A stretch of DNA of 64,000 bases from assembly GCA_034359265.1 (NCBI GenBank), contig CP136898.1:50767501-50831500 (forward strand), given 5' to 3'. The notes under the pieces are model-generated. The model worked only from the letters and a program-made list of their open reading frames with translations. It did no database searches and was not told where the DNA came from. Shown here piece after piece: positions 1-12,285 of the stretch (positions are counted from its first letter, which is position 1; each line of letters begins with the position of its first letter). The stretch is from Canna indica. Lineage: Eukaryota > Streptophyta > Magnoliopsida > Zingiberales > Cannaceae. The translations under genes and the position numbers were made by a program.

Positions 1-30
1 ACGGAGGCTACCCCTCCTCTCCATGTCGAC

Positions 31-1140
31 TTGGGACCCTTTACCGAGCACATCATGGTGATATGCCTTTCACCCAGATTCAAGCTGCCGACCACACTAA
101 AGCCCTACGAAGGCATGGGCGACCCGATCACACACCTAATAATGTTCATGTCCATGATGCTTCTCAACGGAGCAACCGACCCTATCCTATGTCGAGCCTC
201 TCCAACCTTTTTGGAAAAGGTCATGGTACTATGGTTCTCATCGCTTCCACTAGGGTCTATACACACTTTCGAGGAGCTATGCCATGCTTTCACCAACTAG
301 TTCTCCTCGTCCCCGATCTACTCCAAAACCAAAGACGTCCTCCATTACATCAAGCAAGGGCAACAAGAGTCTTTGAGGGAGTACATAAAGAGATTCCAAA
401 CCATGGCCATGGAGATCCCAAATCTTGACCCACGCGTCGAGCTATTCTCTATCAAGCACGGTCTAAAACCCGGACACTTCGCATATCAGATTGCCCTAGC
501 AAAGCCAAATGACATGGCCGAGTTCTGGGAGAAGATTGCAAATCACATAGAGATGGAAGAACTCTGAGAAGCCAGAACGGCCAACAGGCAGAATGTTAAG
601 GATACTGTTGAAGATAAAAAATCCAAGAAAACTAACAAGAAGGACGAAGATCAAGATCGCCGTGAGCGGGGTAACAACAAAAGAGCAATGTCGCCACCTC
701 GCCCGAATGCCCGGTATGAGAAGTACACTCTGTTCAATACGAAGAAGGAAACTATCCTCCGTAAGATCTACGACTTGAAATGCCTTAGACATCCTATCAA
801 TACTGGGAAGTAGAAACTGCCACCCAACACCGAAGACTATGTGGTGCTCGGAGACCAGCTTGAGGACCTAGTTCGTGCAGGATGCCTCGACCGGTACATC
901 AACCGCGGAAGGCAAAATGGTCGAAGCAAGCCGAGACCACCGAAGTCAGAGTTGAAGACAAACACCTCTGAACCCCCATGGAATTCAAAAGGACAATGAC
1001 AGAGCCAACCGCCTAGAAAATGAAGTTCGAGGAATCATCGACTACATAGCCGAAGGATTCGCAGGAGGAGGTGAATCAAGCTCGGCTAGAAAGAGATCCC
1101 TCCGAGCAATTATGGCGGTTGATGACACCGCTCACCCGCA
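31..1140 (+). mobile_element. Ty3/Gypsy gag remnant
   Basis: This is a decayed retrotransposon capsid (gag) region read in one frame. The conserved part runs from about 31 to 567 and includes YEGMGDP near the start, FEELCHAF, and then ESLREYIKRF and SIKHGLKPG, which are typical of plant Gypsy gag. In-frame stops lie at 298-300, 565-567 and 811-813, after which a lysine/arginine-rich tail continues to about 1000. A later piece (about 1010-1130) reads like the gag-protease linker of Tat/Athila-type elements (EVRGIIDYIAEGFAGGGESS) in another frame. No protease, RT or integrase follows, so this is a truncated fragment whose left part lies outside the window. Gypsy assignment is good; clade is uncertain. 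Confidence 0.7.
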
Positions 1141-2730
1141 AGGGCCTATTGTACGGTCGGCGAGGACCGGACAAGCAACAAAAATTTGTGTAGTAGAAAA
1201 ACTAATACCAATCCTCTACCCAAGCGGATCCATGCATCTCGGTTAAATCAATATTAGTTTAGTGATTATACCTTTGAAGACCGAACTCTGTTTTTTGCTT
1301 AATAAATCCAAGATCACGATCTTGCTTCCGATCCAAGGTGCTGCCAAAGATGAACACTCTTTACTATTAGCACACGAACGAACGTGTCGAACTACACAGT
1401 TTACAAGTGTTAGCTTGGTTATCTTGAAACTCCTTCCGATCTGGACGAGCACGGAACTCCTTCCGAGCTCTTCTCTCTCTCTGTTTGGGTAGAGGTCGGC
1501 TGCCACAAAGGGAACTCGACTTCCTTCAAAAGGAGGTTGGCAGCCACTAGGAGTTGATCATCTACCTATCTAATCCATATGTGGGTATTTATAGACTCGT
1601 CAAGAAAATTGATCTTCTCATCTCATCCGTTGATCATTTTAGGCCATATTCAGAATATTAAAACACCCTTTAATACTTGAATATTACATATCCTTAATAA
1701 TAATTATCAAGGTCGAATTACCTTAATTCGAGATACCAATTTTAATGTATCATTTAATAACGATTATTAAAGATACATTGCCTAAATTAGGATCAACATT
1801 GTTCCAATTTTAAATCTCATTTAAAATTCAGAATAATTAATTCTGATTTGAAAACTTCGTTTCAAATTTGAAATTAATTTCCAAAATTACCAACAGTGAT
1901 TTAGTCTATTAATATCATGCGGATCCAATTCGATGAGTCATAATCTTAAGCCCAATTCGGTTCGCCCTATGTGTGCGACCCTGTAGTTTCACTTAACGTT
2001 AGCAGTAGATCCAAATCTCATTTGCAACCCATAAGTCATAAGCGGCCTCTAGCAAGATATTATGACTACCCAATTTAAGTGAGGTCGGTGCTCTGAGTAA
2101 CCTAACTCACAGTATGACACTTAGTCCTTTTGTCACGCGATATCTGGATCGAGTATAAGATATGGATTACATCAGCCTTATATTGCTCAATCTGGTTTCT
2201 TGATTCCCGAGTAGACTGACTTGACAAATGACATTGATACTCCTATCAATTTATTTGAGTATGACCATGCATTTCCTCAATCTCATTCATCAATGGGCCC
2301 AGAGATATCTCTCTCAGATATGAGAGGGACAAATTCCTTCACGACTACACATATTCCACTACATGATTTATTCCATGTCCAACTGTAGTCTTTATTACCA
2401 TCCGGTTAAATATGATATTAGACTAGGTCAAAACATAGAACTCCTCATGTAGGAATCCATGGTGACATTAGGTTAGAGGACTGACATATAACTACCGCTA
2501 TGAAGATATACTAATGATATTAACCCACGTAGTATTCTCACGGTGGGTTTGTCCAACACCGTGTTCTCTAACATGTGTTTGTGATCTAACTTTAATATCA
2601 CATATTCATTTTTCTTTTACATTAATAAATATCGTATCTTTCACATTTCTATGTGTGTACCAAGGAATTTCATGATCATCTCATTGTTCGAGCGAATGTC
2701 CCACAATCTGAAACAAGAATATCGTCGTCC
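1141..2730. other. LTR-like or other repeat-derived sequence, no gene seen
   Basis: No open frame here looks protein-coding; the overlapping short ORFs on both strands at about 1243-1506 are non-conserved. The stretch is moderately AT-rich and follows the Gypsy gag remnant. It may be LTR or untranslated sequence of that or another retrotransposon, but I found no matching second copy in the window, so the assignment is a guess. Confidence 0.35.
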
Positions 2731-3707
2731 TACCTTACGCTCCTCGGCGAGCTCAGGTTGACCCCCAGAGCGCGGTCCTAGGCCTCACCGACGCTATTTC
2801 TAGCCTCAAAGCCCTTACTAAACCTTTGCGTGGTCTTGCCTTACACTCCTCGGCAAGCTCGGCTTGACCCCCCAAGCGTGGTCCTCGACCTCATCGCCGC
2901 TACTTCCAGCCTCAGAGCCCTTACTGACCCCTTGTGTGGTCCTGCCTTACGCTCCTTGGTGAACTCGGCTTGACACCCCCCCCCTCCCCAAGCGTGGTCC
3001 TTGGCCTCAACACCACTCCTTCCGGCCTCAGAGCCTTATCAAAAACTTTAAAACATAAATGTAAATAAGAAAATATTCCCCCATTTGGATTCAACAAAAA
3101 TATCAAAAAAATCAAAATCCTCAATGATCAAAATCCTGGGCCAAATATGGATAGGTTAAAGTTTTCCAAAAATTTCTTTAAAATCGATCTTAAACATGTT
3201 TCTACCCAAGAAACAATTACCAAGACTTTTGGTGTCAAGAAAATATCTAAATCATGTAGCCCACCAAGGAGCTCCCTAGACTATGAAAATTATTGCGGCG
3301 TTTTCTGATTTTTTTGGTTTTCAAGTTTTCGGTGTTCATATTTGAGTTTTTGGGTTCTTATGCATCAAATAAGGATATACATATAATGTAGACACTCTAG
3401 ACTTAGACTCAAACTTTCCGATGAATCCCGAGTGTCGACGAGTGGGTGCGTCACTTGCAAACCAATATGAAACTTGAAAATATTTGTTCATGAAATCATT
3501 AGTTCCATTTTTGTTATCATCAAAACCGAGATTAAGTCCAAGGTTGAAAATCTTAGGCCAACAATGCTCCTCGGTGAGCTCGACTTGACCCCCCAAGTGC
3601 GGTACTCGGCCTCAGCGCCGCTACTTCCATCCTCATAGCCCTTAAAGACCCCTTGCATGGTCTTGCCTTACGCTGCTCAGTGAGCTTGGCTTGACCCCCC
3701 AAGCGCG
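2731..3707. repeat. 106-bp tandem repeat in two blocks
   Basis: A unit containing CCTTACGCTCCTCGGCGAGC, then GGCTTGACCCCCCAAGCG and a CCTCA...GCCGCTACTTCC segment, starts at 2733, 2839 and 2945, an exact spacing of 106 bp. After an unrelated interval (about 3060-3558) it returns with two further units (about 3560-3707). The last unit is cut off inside AAGCGCG by the Copia LTR that begins near 3711. Units differ by scattered substitutions and one C-run expansion. Minus-strand frames through it are not genes. Confidence 0.85.
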
Positions 3708-3710
3708 TTC

Positions 3711-4869
3711 AAATATCCACACTACAAGGGGGGGGGGTTGAATAGTGTGTAGCTAAAACTAAGTACAATTAACACTTTTCGATTCAGACTCGTTTGATAA
3801 CCAAATTTCTATTCTTTTAAGATGGATGCTTAGACAAGTAAATATGGCAATCAAATGCAAGTAAAGAAGCAATGTAGACACAATCGTTTATAGTGGTTCA
3901 GACAAACCGCCTACTCCACTACCTTGGCTCCATGCCAAGAATTTCTAACCCGAATTCTTTATAGATCAAGTGTTTCCCTAAGAATACAATGAGGACTCAC
4001 TTCTCAACCCTTTGAGAAAGTCTCAACACCTATTCTTCTAGGCAAAACACAATTCTACAAAGACCCTAAGATGTTTACCTAGCAAACCTTAAAAGCTACA
4101 ATGAGAAATACACTTAAACAACTATAGAAAACAAGAACAAGGGAACAAGAGGGTAAACCAAACTTGTGTGCTCCCTTCTTTGCCTTCCAAGCCTTCAACT
4201 CCTCAAATCGTATGGTGAAATTTGAAGCCGGAGTCGAGTTACGAAGAATGCTTTGAATGGATGATGAAACTATGAAGCTCGGATGTGGAAATCAACTCTA
4301 GAAGGCTTTAGAACTCCCTTTGTAGGCTTAATGAAACAGTGAGAGGAGTTAGGTGAAGGGTTATGAGGGGTATTTATAACCCCTCACCAAATAGGTCACT
4401 CAACGAGCATTTTTCTGCCCATTGACGCCGCCCGATCGGTGGCTGACTGATGGCCGAGCGATCAGAGCTCACTGTCCATTTTCGAGCTCTGTCGGTAGGT
4501 GTCCGGCTGATGGCCAGTTGATCGGCCATGGACCGCCCATCGATCAGAACTCAAAAACTATAGTTTTTTGCTGATTTTTTGCGCGACTTTCATTTTCGGG
4601 TTTTGTCTTCAAGTTTTCACTTGGGATTTATTACAATTAGATTTGGGTTGATATCCTAGAGGAATATTATATTAATTTCTATTTCTAATCCTAGGAATCT
4701 ACGCGATCGTAGTCAGAGCCATTTTTGACGTTTCTTGATATTTTTCGGGACAAAGTTCACACGTGTTTCGTTCCATCAACCTGAACTCAAAACTCCACAA
4801 ATGAGTTAGTTTCATGTTTGTTATCATCAAAATAGAGAATGAGGCCTAGGGGCAACCCTTGGGCCAACA
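3711..4869 (-). repeat. 3' LTR of the truncated SIRE-type Copia
   Basis: On the minus strand it starts TGTTGGCCCAAGGGTTGCCC directly after the polypurine tract and ends near a C-run (plus strand 3721-3737) and the 106-bp tandem repeat. The first ~150 bp match the LTR at 31089-32536, with TTTTGATGATAACAAACA shared in both. The outer boundary is accurate to about 5 bp. No second LTR of this copy is in the window. Confidence 0.75.
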
Positions 4870-5722
4870 ATCTCCCCCTTTTTGTTGATGACAAACACAC
4901 CATGAAAAATAAGCAATCTGTGAGACTTGATAAGTGCTCATTTGTGAGTTTCATGATAAAACCAATAAGAGACTAACTTAGGCTCCCCCTATCAACATGC
5001 ATATCTAACTTATGACTCCCCCTATCTATACGCATCATAAAACAAATGTGACCAAGTCTTTTTCTCTCCCTATTGACATCAATCAAAAAGGGTAAGAACA
5101 CATGGTACGTACTATTAATGAGTTTACCGCAAAAACTACGAAATCCACAAAACCAAGTATCATATACCACTATAGTCCTCCCTACCAATGTGAGCCTATG
5201 TAAGGTAAACACCGATAAGTTGCAAAGCCCCATTACAAGGCATTACATGAGTGTGATGATACTACACAAAAATTGATTTCTCAAAAAGGCATGCAAATTT
5301 TTGAAAACTCAAACAAGTGGAAGATTGCAAATTCCTAATTGCATCCTTAAGTTGGTAAAGCTTTCTTCATTTAAGGGTTTTGTAAATATGTCCGCAAATT
5401 CCTAATCGGCTTTTCCAACGCTAAAACCTTGTTCAATCAAAAAGTTGGAAATCCTTTCAAACCAAGCCCTAAGGGGCTTGTTTTAAACCATATAAAGCCT
5501 TTTTAAGTTTGTAAATATGATTTGGAAATTCAAAGTTTTCGAAAGCAGAGTATTGTTCAGCATAAACTTCTTCCATTATAAAACCATTCAAAAATGCACT
5601 TTTAACATTCATTTGAAAAAGTTTAAAGCATTTGAAACTTGCATAAGCTAAAAGCACGTAAATTACTTCTAATCTAGCTACGGGAGCATAAGTTTCATTA
5701 TAGTCTATTCATTCTTCTTCTG
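3711..5722 (-). mobile_element. SIRE-type Copia retrotransposon, 3' part only (minus strand)
   Basis: Reading the minus strand, a fragment of internal sequence ends in a polypurine tract (AAAAAGGGGGAGAT, plus-strand 4870-4883) followed by a 3' LTR beginning TGTTGG at 4869. The internal part (4870-5722) holds a short reverse-transcriptase piece at 5469-5657 with FQMNVKSAFLNG and KKALYGLKQAP. It matches the larger minus-strand Copia at 26.1-32.5 kb; relative to that copy about 0.9 kb between the RNase H end and RT is missing, with the junction near 5410-5420. The fragment stops abruptly near 5722, so the rest of pol, gag and the 5' LTR are absent. Confidence 0.8.
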
Positions 5723-6064
5723 GTGAGGGGTTGGTTGGTGCCGGAGCGTCACTCCTCATTGTCTCAACGTCACCAAATAGCGGGGGAACAGCATCGCCAA
5801 GGCGTTGTTGATGTGCGACGGTGGTTGTCTGGCTTCGGGTACCAACCATTGCAGGCATGTAAGATTTACTCGGGCCCACGGTGGGCATCATATATTCCTG
5901 CCTGAAGTCGGAGCGATGTGGTTCTGTCAAGTGTGTCTCCTGGTCAGGTGCAACTCCGTCGAGGGGGGGAGGAGAGGGGGGAGAGACCTTCAAAAGACAC
6001 TCTGACGCTTAAGTCAGAATATGTTCGAGGTGGAGGTAATAGAAATTGAAATCTCCCTACTTAA
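5723..6064. other. Unassigned sequence between Copia fragment and CACTA-1
   Basis: A minus-strand open frame of 94 codons (5709-5993) crosses this stretch but resembles no family I recognise. It runs over the Copia junction and is proline/serine-rich. It is probably debris of another element; I see no regulatory or RNA feature. Confidence 0.3.
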
Positions 6065-7310
6065 CACTACTAGAATATACTACATCAGCCACGGGCATCA
6101 CCGACGGCCGCCTCGGCCCTCAGAATTAGTCACGGCTCTTCGATGGCTGTAGCGACCGTGGCTGATGTAACCAAATAAGCCGCAGCTCACATACGACCAC
6201 TTACAGCTATCGCTCATAGTTGATGGCGCGCACGGGGCGCGAAACAAAATAAGTTATTAGCCATGACTTAGCGAGGGCGCGAGAGCCATTGGTGATATGG
6301 ATAAGTCATTAGCCACGGCTAGAAGCAGCCGTCGCTTATTAATTAATGGCGCGAACGCAGCACGAAAACTAAAACACTATGAACCAACAGCTTAGAGAGG
6401 GTCAGCCGTCGGAGATATTAAAATTACGAATCCACAGTTTTTCGACGGCTAGCGAGCCATGGGTGAAAATAGTTTTTATTTGCGTTCGCGCCCGACCCTT
6501 CCTCTTTCCCCTGCTCTCTTCTCTCTCCATCGTTGACGATGATTTGTCACCGCCGATCGTCACCGCGCCGCACCCTCGCCGTGTCGCCTGCTCCCTCGCC
6601 CTCACCGCATCGCCTCCCCGACCCTCTCCCCCTCTCTCTCGCCCAGACCGCCGCCCCTCTCCCGGCCCCCTCGATCTCCGTCGCCCACGCGCGCCACCAC
6701 CGACCTGCTCCCTCGCCCTCGCCGCCAATCCCTCTCCCCTCTCCGCCACCACCAAGTGAGTTCATCCCCCTCCCCTCTCCGGTCCAGCACCGATCGAAAC
6801 CCTAGGGTTCCGGCTGACGCCGACCAATATTATATATATATATAATTAGTGTTAATTACTGTTATTAGTGATTAATTAGATTTATTTACTATTAATTAGT
6901 TTTCAATTAGATTTAATTATTGTTAAGTAGTTGTTAATTAGATTTAATTAGGGTAGAATAAATGTTAGGATTAATTGTAGTTGGGTGTAATTATAATTAT
7001 GAAATCATCCACTTTGGAGTCGCGCGCTCTGAAATCGTCCACTTTGGACTTGCGCTGAAATCGTCAATAAAGGATGGACTCGCGCACGCCGGAATCGTCC
7101 ACTTTAGATTCGCGGCCAAATCGTCCATGGTGGACTCGCGCCGGAATCAAGACAAGTTGATACGTTTCACGTACGATCGACGAGTCAAGTTTTAATTTTG
7201 CAAAATGTTAGATCCGTTCGGGGGTTGTATGTTCGTGTAAACGAAGTTAATGATCTTTTATACGACGTACAACCCTTGAATTGTCCCTAATTGGATAATT
7301 TGGGAGCATA

Positions 7311-7498
7311 GTTATTTATATTGCACTTAGTTTATTTTTTTTAGTCATTAACTTCATTTTTAAATTTTGGCTTGTATCTCCCTCGTTCTTCGATACGCGC
7401 CCAGATGATATGCGTATTAGGAGAACTATAGGGAGATGCTGCCGAAATTTAAAATGAAGTTAATGACTAAAAAAAATACTAAGTTCAATATGAATAAC
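7311..7498 (+). other. Long hairpin in the ORF1 leader of CACTA-1
   Basis: The left arm (7311-7398) and right arm (about 7412-7498) are near-perfect complements with a 13-nt loop around GCCCAGATGATAT. The hairpin ends about 75 nt before the ORF1 ATG, upstream of a TTTGACAG that looks like a splice acceptor, so it may lie in a leader intron. An equivalent hairpin occurs at the same place in CACTA-2 (60005-60194). Its role is unknown; a structured intron, a small-RNA precursor or a binding site are all possible. Confidence 0.8.
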
Positions 7499-7572
7499 AT
7501 GAATCCCGAATGGAATAGGACCATCCCACCTAAAGACATTACCTAAAGATATTGCAAACTTTTTGACAGAAC

Positions 7573-9208
7573 ATGTCGGGCGATCAAAGTTGGATGTACC
7601 GACGAATTCATCGTGGAGCTATAATGGACGAATTTCGAGTAGGCGTAACTTACTTCTTAAATTTCACCTACTCGAATGAAAAATTCCTTAGTGGTGATAA
7701 AATCCGATATCCATGCCGGAAATGTTCAAACATAAGATTTTTGGACCAAGAAACTGTCAGACTGCATCCGTATACAAAAGGATTCACACCAAGATATTTT
7801 GTATGGAATTGTCACGGGGAGTCACGTCAAGTTGGGACGTCGAGCAATCCTATTGTCCAAACTCATGGTGAATCTTCTTCTGCTGGTGTTTCTTCTTCCA
7901 ATCCACCTAATCCTTATAGAACAATGATTCTGGATAGTCTTGGAGGACAATTCCATTCAAATGATAATATTGAGTCAGTTACTGAGACGGTAGTGCCACC
8001 AGATACTATGGCAGTTGAAGTCATTGAAGAACAACCTGAGATACAGATTGAATTGCCGAATAAGGAGGCTGCAAAATTTTAGGAGATGTTAAAAGCCGCC
8101 GATGAACCTTTGTACGAGAATTGTCCTAATTATACAAGATTTTCGACAATGACACAACTCCTGAACATCAAGTCCGATTGTAATATCAGTGGGGTTGCAT
8201 TTGATCGGATTCCAGGCTCTATCAGTGGTATGCTACCTCCAAATAACAAGTTTGAGCCAACCTTTATAAGACAAAAAATTTGATGAGAAAATTAGGGCTT
8301 GGGTACGAAAAGATACACGTGTGCCCAAATAACTGCATTTTATATTATAAAGAAAATGCACAGTTAGAACAATGCTCGGTATGTGAACATCCTCGTTACA
8401 AGGAGAAGAAATCAGTCCGACAAAAAAATAACCAAATCGTGAGTTCCTTTATTGGTTTCAAGCTTACAACACAGAACATAGAGGCGAAATAGATAACCAA
8501 ATCTTTGAGTTTGCTAGCGGATCAGCACGACTTGTACAATGTTATAATGGTTATTTTGTCAATGGATATAAATTTCACACACTTGAATATTCATCTACAA
8601 AAAAGACTATGATTGCCGGGGTCTGCGTCAAAGAGACAACGTATGCTGAATGTGATGTTGACTTTTACGGACTATTGGAAGAAGTCATTGAATTATAATT
8701 TTTCGGATGTAAATCAGTTGCCCTTTTTAAATGTCATTGGTTCGATACAAGCGATAGGGGCATGAGAGTTCATCCAAAGTATAAATAGCTGGTCGAGGTC
8801 AATTACAAATCAAAATTGGCTTCAAATGAGCCATTTATATTGGCATCTCAAGCTGAACAAGTATATTATATGCAGTATTCATCTCGAAAGAAAGACAGGG
8901 CAGATTGGCGTGTAGTCTATAAGACTAAAGCCAGAGGAAAAATTGGCCCAATAGTTGGAGATAATGAGCCAGCATATGACTTCTATCAAGAAGAGGATCC
9001 TTCCAAAGTGGAACGAGTTAGTCCAATACTCGAGGATGATGACACAGAGTTAGTTCAATTGGAAATAGAATACGTTGATGAAGACGATAATAAAGTTGAG
9101 GAAGGACAGAATGAAGATGAGGGAGACGAAGAAGAATTTCAAGATTCAGATACAGAAGAACAAGAAGAAGAGTATTACACGGATGGTGATAATGACGATG
9201 ATGAATAA
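7573..9208 (+). pseudogene. CACTA ORF1 (TNP2-type transposase), internally deleted remnant
   Basis: The N-terminal Transposase-associated domain is present (7573-7840): MSGDQSWMYRR, DKIRYPCRKCSN, and a WNCHGES motif that ends it. A stop at 8080-8082 replaces the tyrosine codon TAC of CACTA-2 with TAG, and a frameshift follows near 8275. At about 8425-8440 the sequence jumps from RYKEKKSVRQ directly to the region before DUF4216, removing the TNP2 catalytic core and DUF4218. DUF4216 follows (about 8510-8960, with VCVKETTYAECD and HPKYK visible across frameshifts), then an acidic tail rich in Glu/Asp that ends at 9208. It cannot make an active transposase. Family assignment is firm from comparison with the CACTA-2 copy. 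Confidence 0.9.
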
Positions 9209-9296
9209 TTGTAAATATGAAGTATATATTCAATTATTAAATATATCTATTATATATAATCTAATTATATTAAATTTTCTCAACTATGGTTCGATA

Positions 9297-10918
9297 TATT
9301 TGTTCTTGAGGAGGCATTTCTCGTAAGACCCCCCGACGATTACCACCCGCCCCACCTGTACCCACTGACCCTTCGTCTTCCACCACCATCCCCCCACCTT
9401 GTTCGGCCACCATTCCCCCACCTGATCCATCCACTATTCCCCCAGTTGATATGGTCACCATCCCCCCAACTCCAGCCACCATCCTTTCAGCCGATCCAGG
9501 CCCGTCGACATCGAGACGTAGGCCACAAGGGCCTAACAGAATTCTTCCTCCGCCACCCGAGGGACAACTGCGTAGAGCAGTTACTGTGCGCGGAAGAAGG
9601 TAAGTATGTGCATTAATTATTTCTTATAATTTATTTATAATTTAAAATATCATAATATGAATTTATATATGGTGCAGATTTGAGCAGGAAGACATCCCCC
9701 CGCACGATAGCGGGGATGATCCGGAAGTTTATGCACGGGGCGTGGCCTACATGGTCTCACGTTCCCCGTGAGCATATAGATTTATTGTGGCGAGAGTTCA
9801 CGGTAAGTATATTTATTAAATTAATGTTAATGTTAAATATTGATCGGTAACAATAATTTATTTTTTGCAGGGTCATTATATATGGCCGGAGGATCAGACC
9901 ACTTTTGTGGAGGCTGCATGGGAGTGTGTTGCCCGTGTTCGCTATAACGCCCCCGAGTGGATTCCTAGCCCTGTATGGGACCATCTCGTTGAGCGGTGGG
10001 ATACCTTGAGTGGCAGGAGGTCTCCCGGACTGCGTCAAGAAACCGCATGTCCGGGGGGGACGGCACGGGGGCGCGCCACACTGGTGGCTCCATATCTTTT
10101 ACGGTGCATGAGCGTCGTATGGTATGTATAATTTCCTTACTTTTAATTAAATTATATATTGTGTATAATTATACTAATGTATTTATTTTCTAATGTAAGA
10201 CATGCGTGATGGAGGACGACACCGTCCAACGCCCGTCGATGATGGAGTTGTTTGAGCGCACCCATCGTCGTCGATGAGGAGCGAGGGACTACGTTGATAG
10301 CAGAGCCTCGACCATAATGGTAAGTATTTATATATGCTTATTTGATTTACACAATTTTTATTTATAGTTTATATATATTTAAAATATAAACACGTGTAGG
10401 AAACTTATTCGATGACTGTGATCGAGCGTGGAGGGACACCGGAGGAGTTCGACACAGGAGCTTGGGTGAAGGCCGCAGGTAGATGGGAGCACGGCCGTGT
10501 TTATGGTTTTGCAGACAGTGGCCATGCACGTGCCGTGCTCGGGCCACTTGGGGCACCGACCCCTCCGACTGTGGGTGAGCGGCCCTCATCATCCCGAGCG
10601 CAGGACCAGAGCCGGATAGCGTCCATGGAGTTGGAGCTCACCCAATAGAGACAGACGATGGAGGAGCAGAGGAACGCGATGGAGGAGAGCATGCAAGAGC
10701 AGAGGCTGACGATGAAGGAGCAGATGGAGGAGCAGAGACGGTCGAATGATGAGTTGAGACAGACGATCCAGAACATGCAGACACTCCTCACTCAGATTGC
10801 GTCTCAGTCCGACCTTCTACCTATGATGTCGCAGTCGTCGTCCTCCTCGACCCAATCGACACTCCCGACCCAGTCGTTGTCGACTCCACCACCTCCACCG
10901 CCGCCACAGTCGTCGTGA
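9297..10918 (+). pseudogene. CACTA ORF2 (Transposase_24 / Ptta-En-Spm type), degenerate
   Basis: The second gene of the element, in five exons that I place by splice sites and family motifs: about 9297-9599 (ending GRR before GTAAGT), 9678-9802 (HGAWPTWSHVPREHIDLLW), 9871-10121, 10200-10319 (MMELFERTHRRR, YVDSRAS) and 10400-10918 (YSMTVIERGG, then a Met/Gln/Glu coiled coil and a Pro/Ser C-terminus). These match the DNA-binding second protein of plant CACTA elements. Exon 3 has a frameshift between WDHLVERWDTL and EVSRTASRNRMSGGDGTGA, exon 4 has a TGA after THRRR, and exon 5 has an in-frame TAG near 10646. The start codon seen in CACTA-2 is lost. Confidence 0.8.
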
Positions 10919-11576
10919 GATTTTGATTAATTGTATTTTGTTTATATTTTGATACTTGATATAGATGATATTTTGATACTTAGATATATTTTGAAACTTG
11001 GATATATAGATGATATTTTAATAATTGTTTGCCTCCGGTTTGAGGCTGAGATTGATGATATTTATGTAAAACTTGTATGTTTGGTTTCAAATGCATGTGT
11101 ATGATATTTTCTGATTGTAATATGTGATTAAAAATAGGTTGTAGTCGATATATCATTGTATACAGGAATTTATAAATTTTTTAGTTTTTTCAGTTACAGG
11201 ATAACATCTTTAGCCACGGTTTACCTACGGTTAACCGTCACTAAGCCGTGGCTGAAAGCCTATCGTAAATGGCTGATGGCCTCGGCAGGACCAAGTATCA
11301 CAGTTGCTAATAGTATCATCGACGGCTATGAGCCGAGGCTGATGTGTTGGTATCAGTGACAGCGCCCAGAGCCGTCACTGATGATTTTAAATTAGCGACA
11401 GACCACTAGGCTGTCGCTGATGATTATGTGTGACGGTCGTGCGCGGCTGTCACAAAACATCTGAGACGCACACATAAGAGATGGTTGTTTGCCACGGTTG
11501 ACGCCGTCCGTGATATTCATCACCGACGGTTCAGCCACGGTATCAGTTGTCGCTGATGACCACAATTCTAGTAGTG

Positions 11577-12285
11577 TGAGGCGTGTCATGTCTGTATATA
11601 TTGCAGGATAAGGGGTGATTGGCGATGATGTTGCCCGATAATCTCGTAGGGATGTTGCTCAGAATGGGTTGAGGCTCATCCCGAAGATGTCGGGCTTGTA
11701 ATAACTAATCTCATATAATTAATGAGGATGTAAATGTCCTTGTATTGCTGGGTGGAGCTCCCATGCTTAGCTGTCTGGCTTGACTCGAGTTTGGTTCATA
11801 AGTGTGGGCATTTTTGGGCCTAATCCGGCCGAGCTCAAAAGTAAATATTACAAGACTTTTTATGTGCTAACGTGGAAGAGTTTTTAATCCATTTTATTAA
11901 TGTTAATTTGTATTAGTATTATGACATAAGGATAAATTTGATTATTATAAAGTGATGATGTGACAATAAAGAATTTTTTAATTCATTTTCATGTGCTGAG
12001 TGGAGTGTTGTTGATACACGTGAGCAATGCCACGTCAGCTCTCTAACAGTAAAACTAGCTGCTGGTTGATATTGGGATATAATTAATACAAAATAAAGGT
12101 TGGAATATACTATTGATACAAATAAAAAATTAGGGTATAAGTGGAATTTTTTTTAAACAAAATATTGAGATATACCATGTAATTTGTACGACATATTGAT
12201 CTTGTTGGAATATATATTTTCATCATAGAAATATGTAAAAAGTTTGTGCTATAGTTGGCAACTCTCCAATTCTGTTGGCATATAC
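11577..12285. other. Intergenic sequence, no gene seen
   Basis: About 0.7 kb between CACTA-1 and the outer Copia LTR. AT-rich, no conserved open frame, no second copy in the window. The segment around 11600-11700 could once have continued the sequence left of 6064, since CACTA-1 divides them. Confidence 0.5.

Larger units (their letters stand above)
6065..11576 (+). mobile_element. CACTA-1: internally deleted CACTA (En/Spm) transposon
   Basis: The left end reads CACTACTAGAAT and the right end ATTCTAGTAGTG, a 12-bp perfect terminal inverted repeat. The 3-bp flanks are taa and tga, a near match to the 3-bp target duplication expected of CACTA elements. Subterminal zones (about 6090-6460 and 11200-11560) hold many copies of a short motif around CAGCCACGG and its complement, the usual transposase-binding arrangement. 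Inside are a GC-rich leader, degenerate ~27-bp repeats (about 7002-7150), a long hairpin (7311-7498), a broken TNP2-type ORF1 and a broken Transposase_24-type ORF2. Compared with CACTA-2 it lacks about 1.86 kb of ORF1, so it is non-autonomous. Confidence 0.92.

Noticed and set aside
6402..6805. Several overlapping Arg/Gly/Pro-rich open frames on both strands
   Set aside because: GC-rich CACTA leader; the frames are compositional, overlap each other and have no conserved motif.
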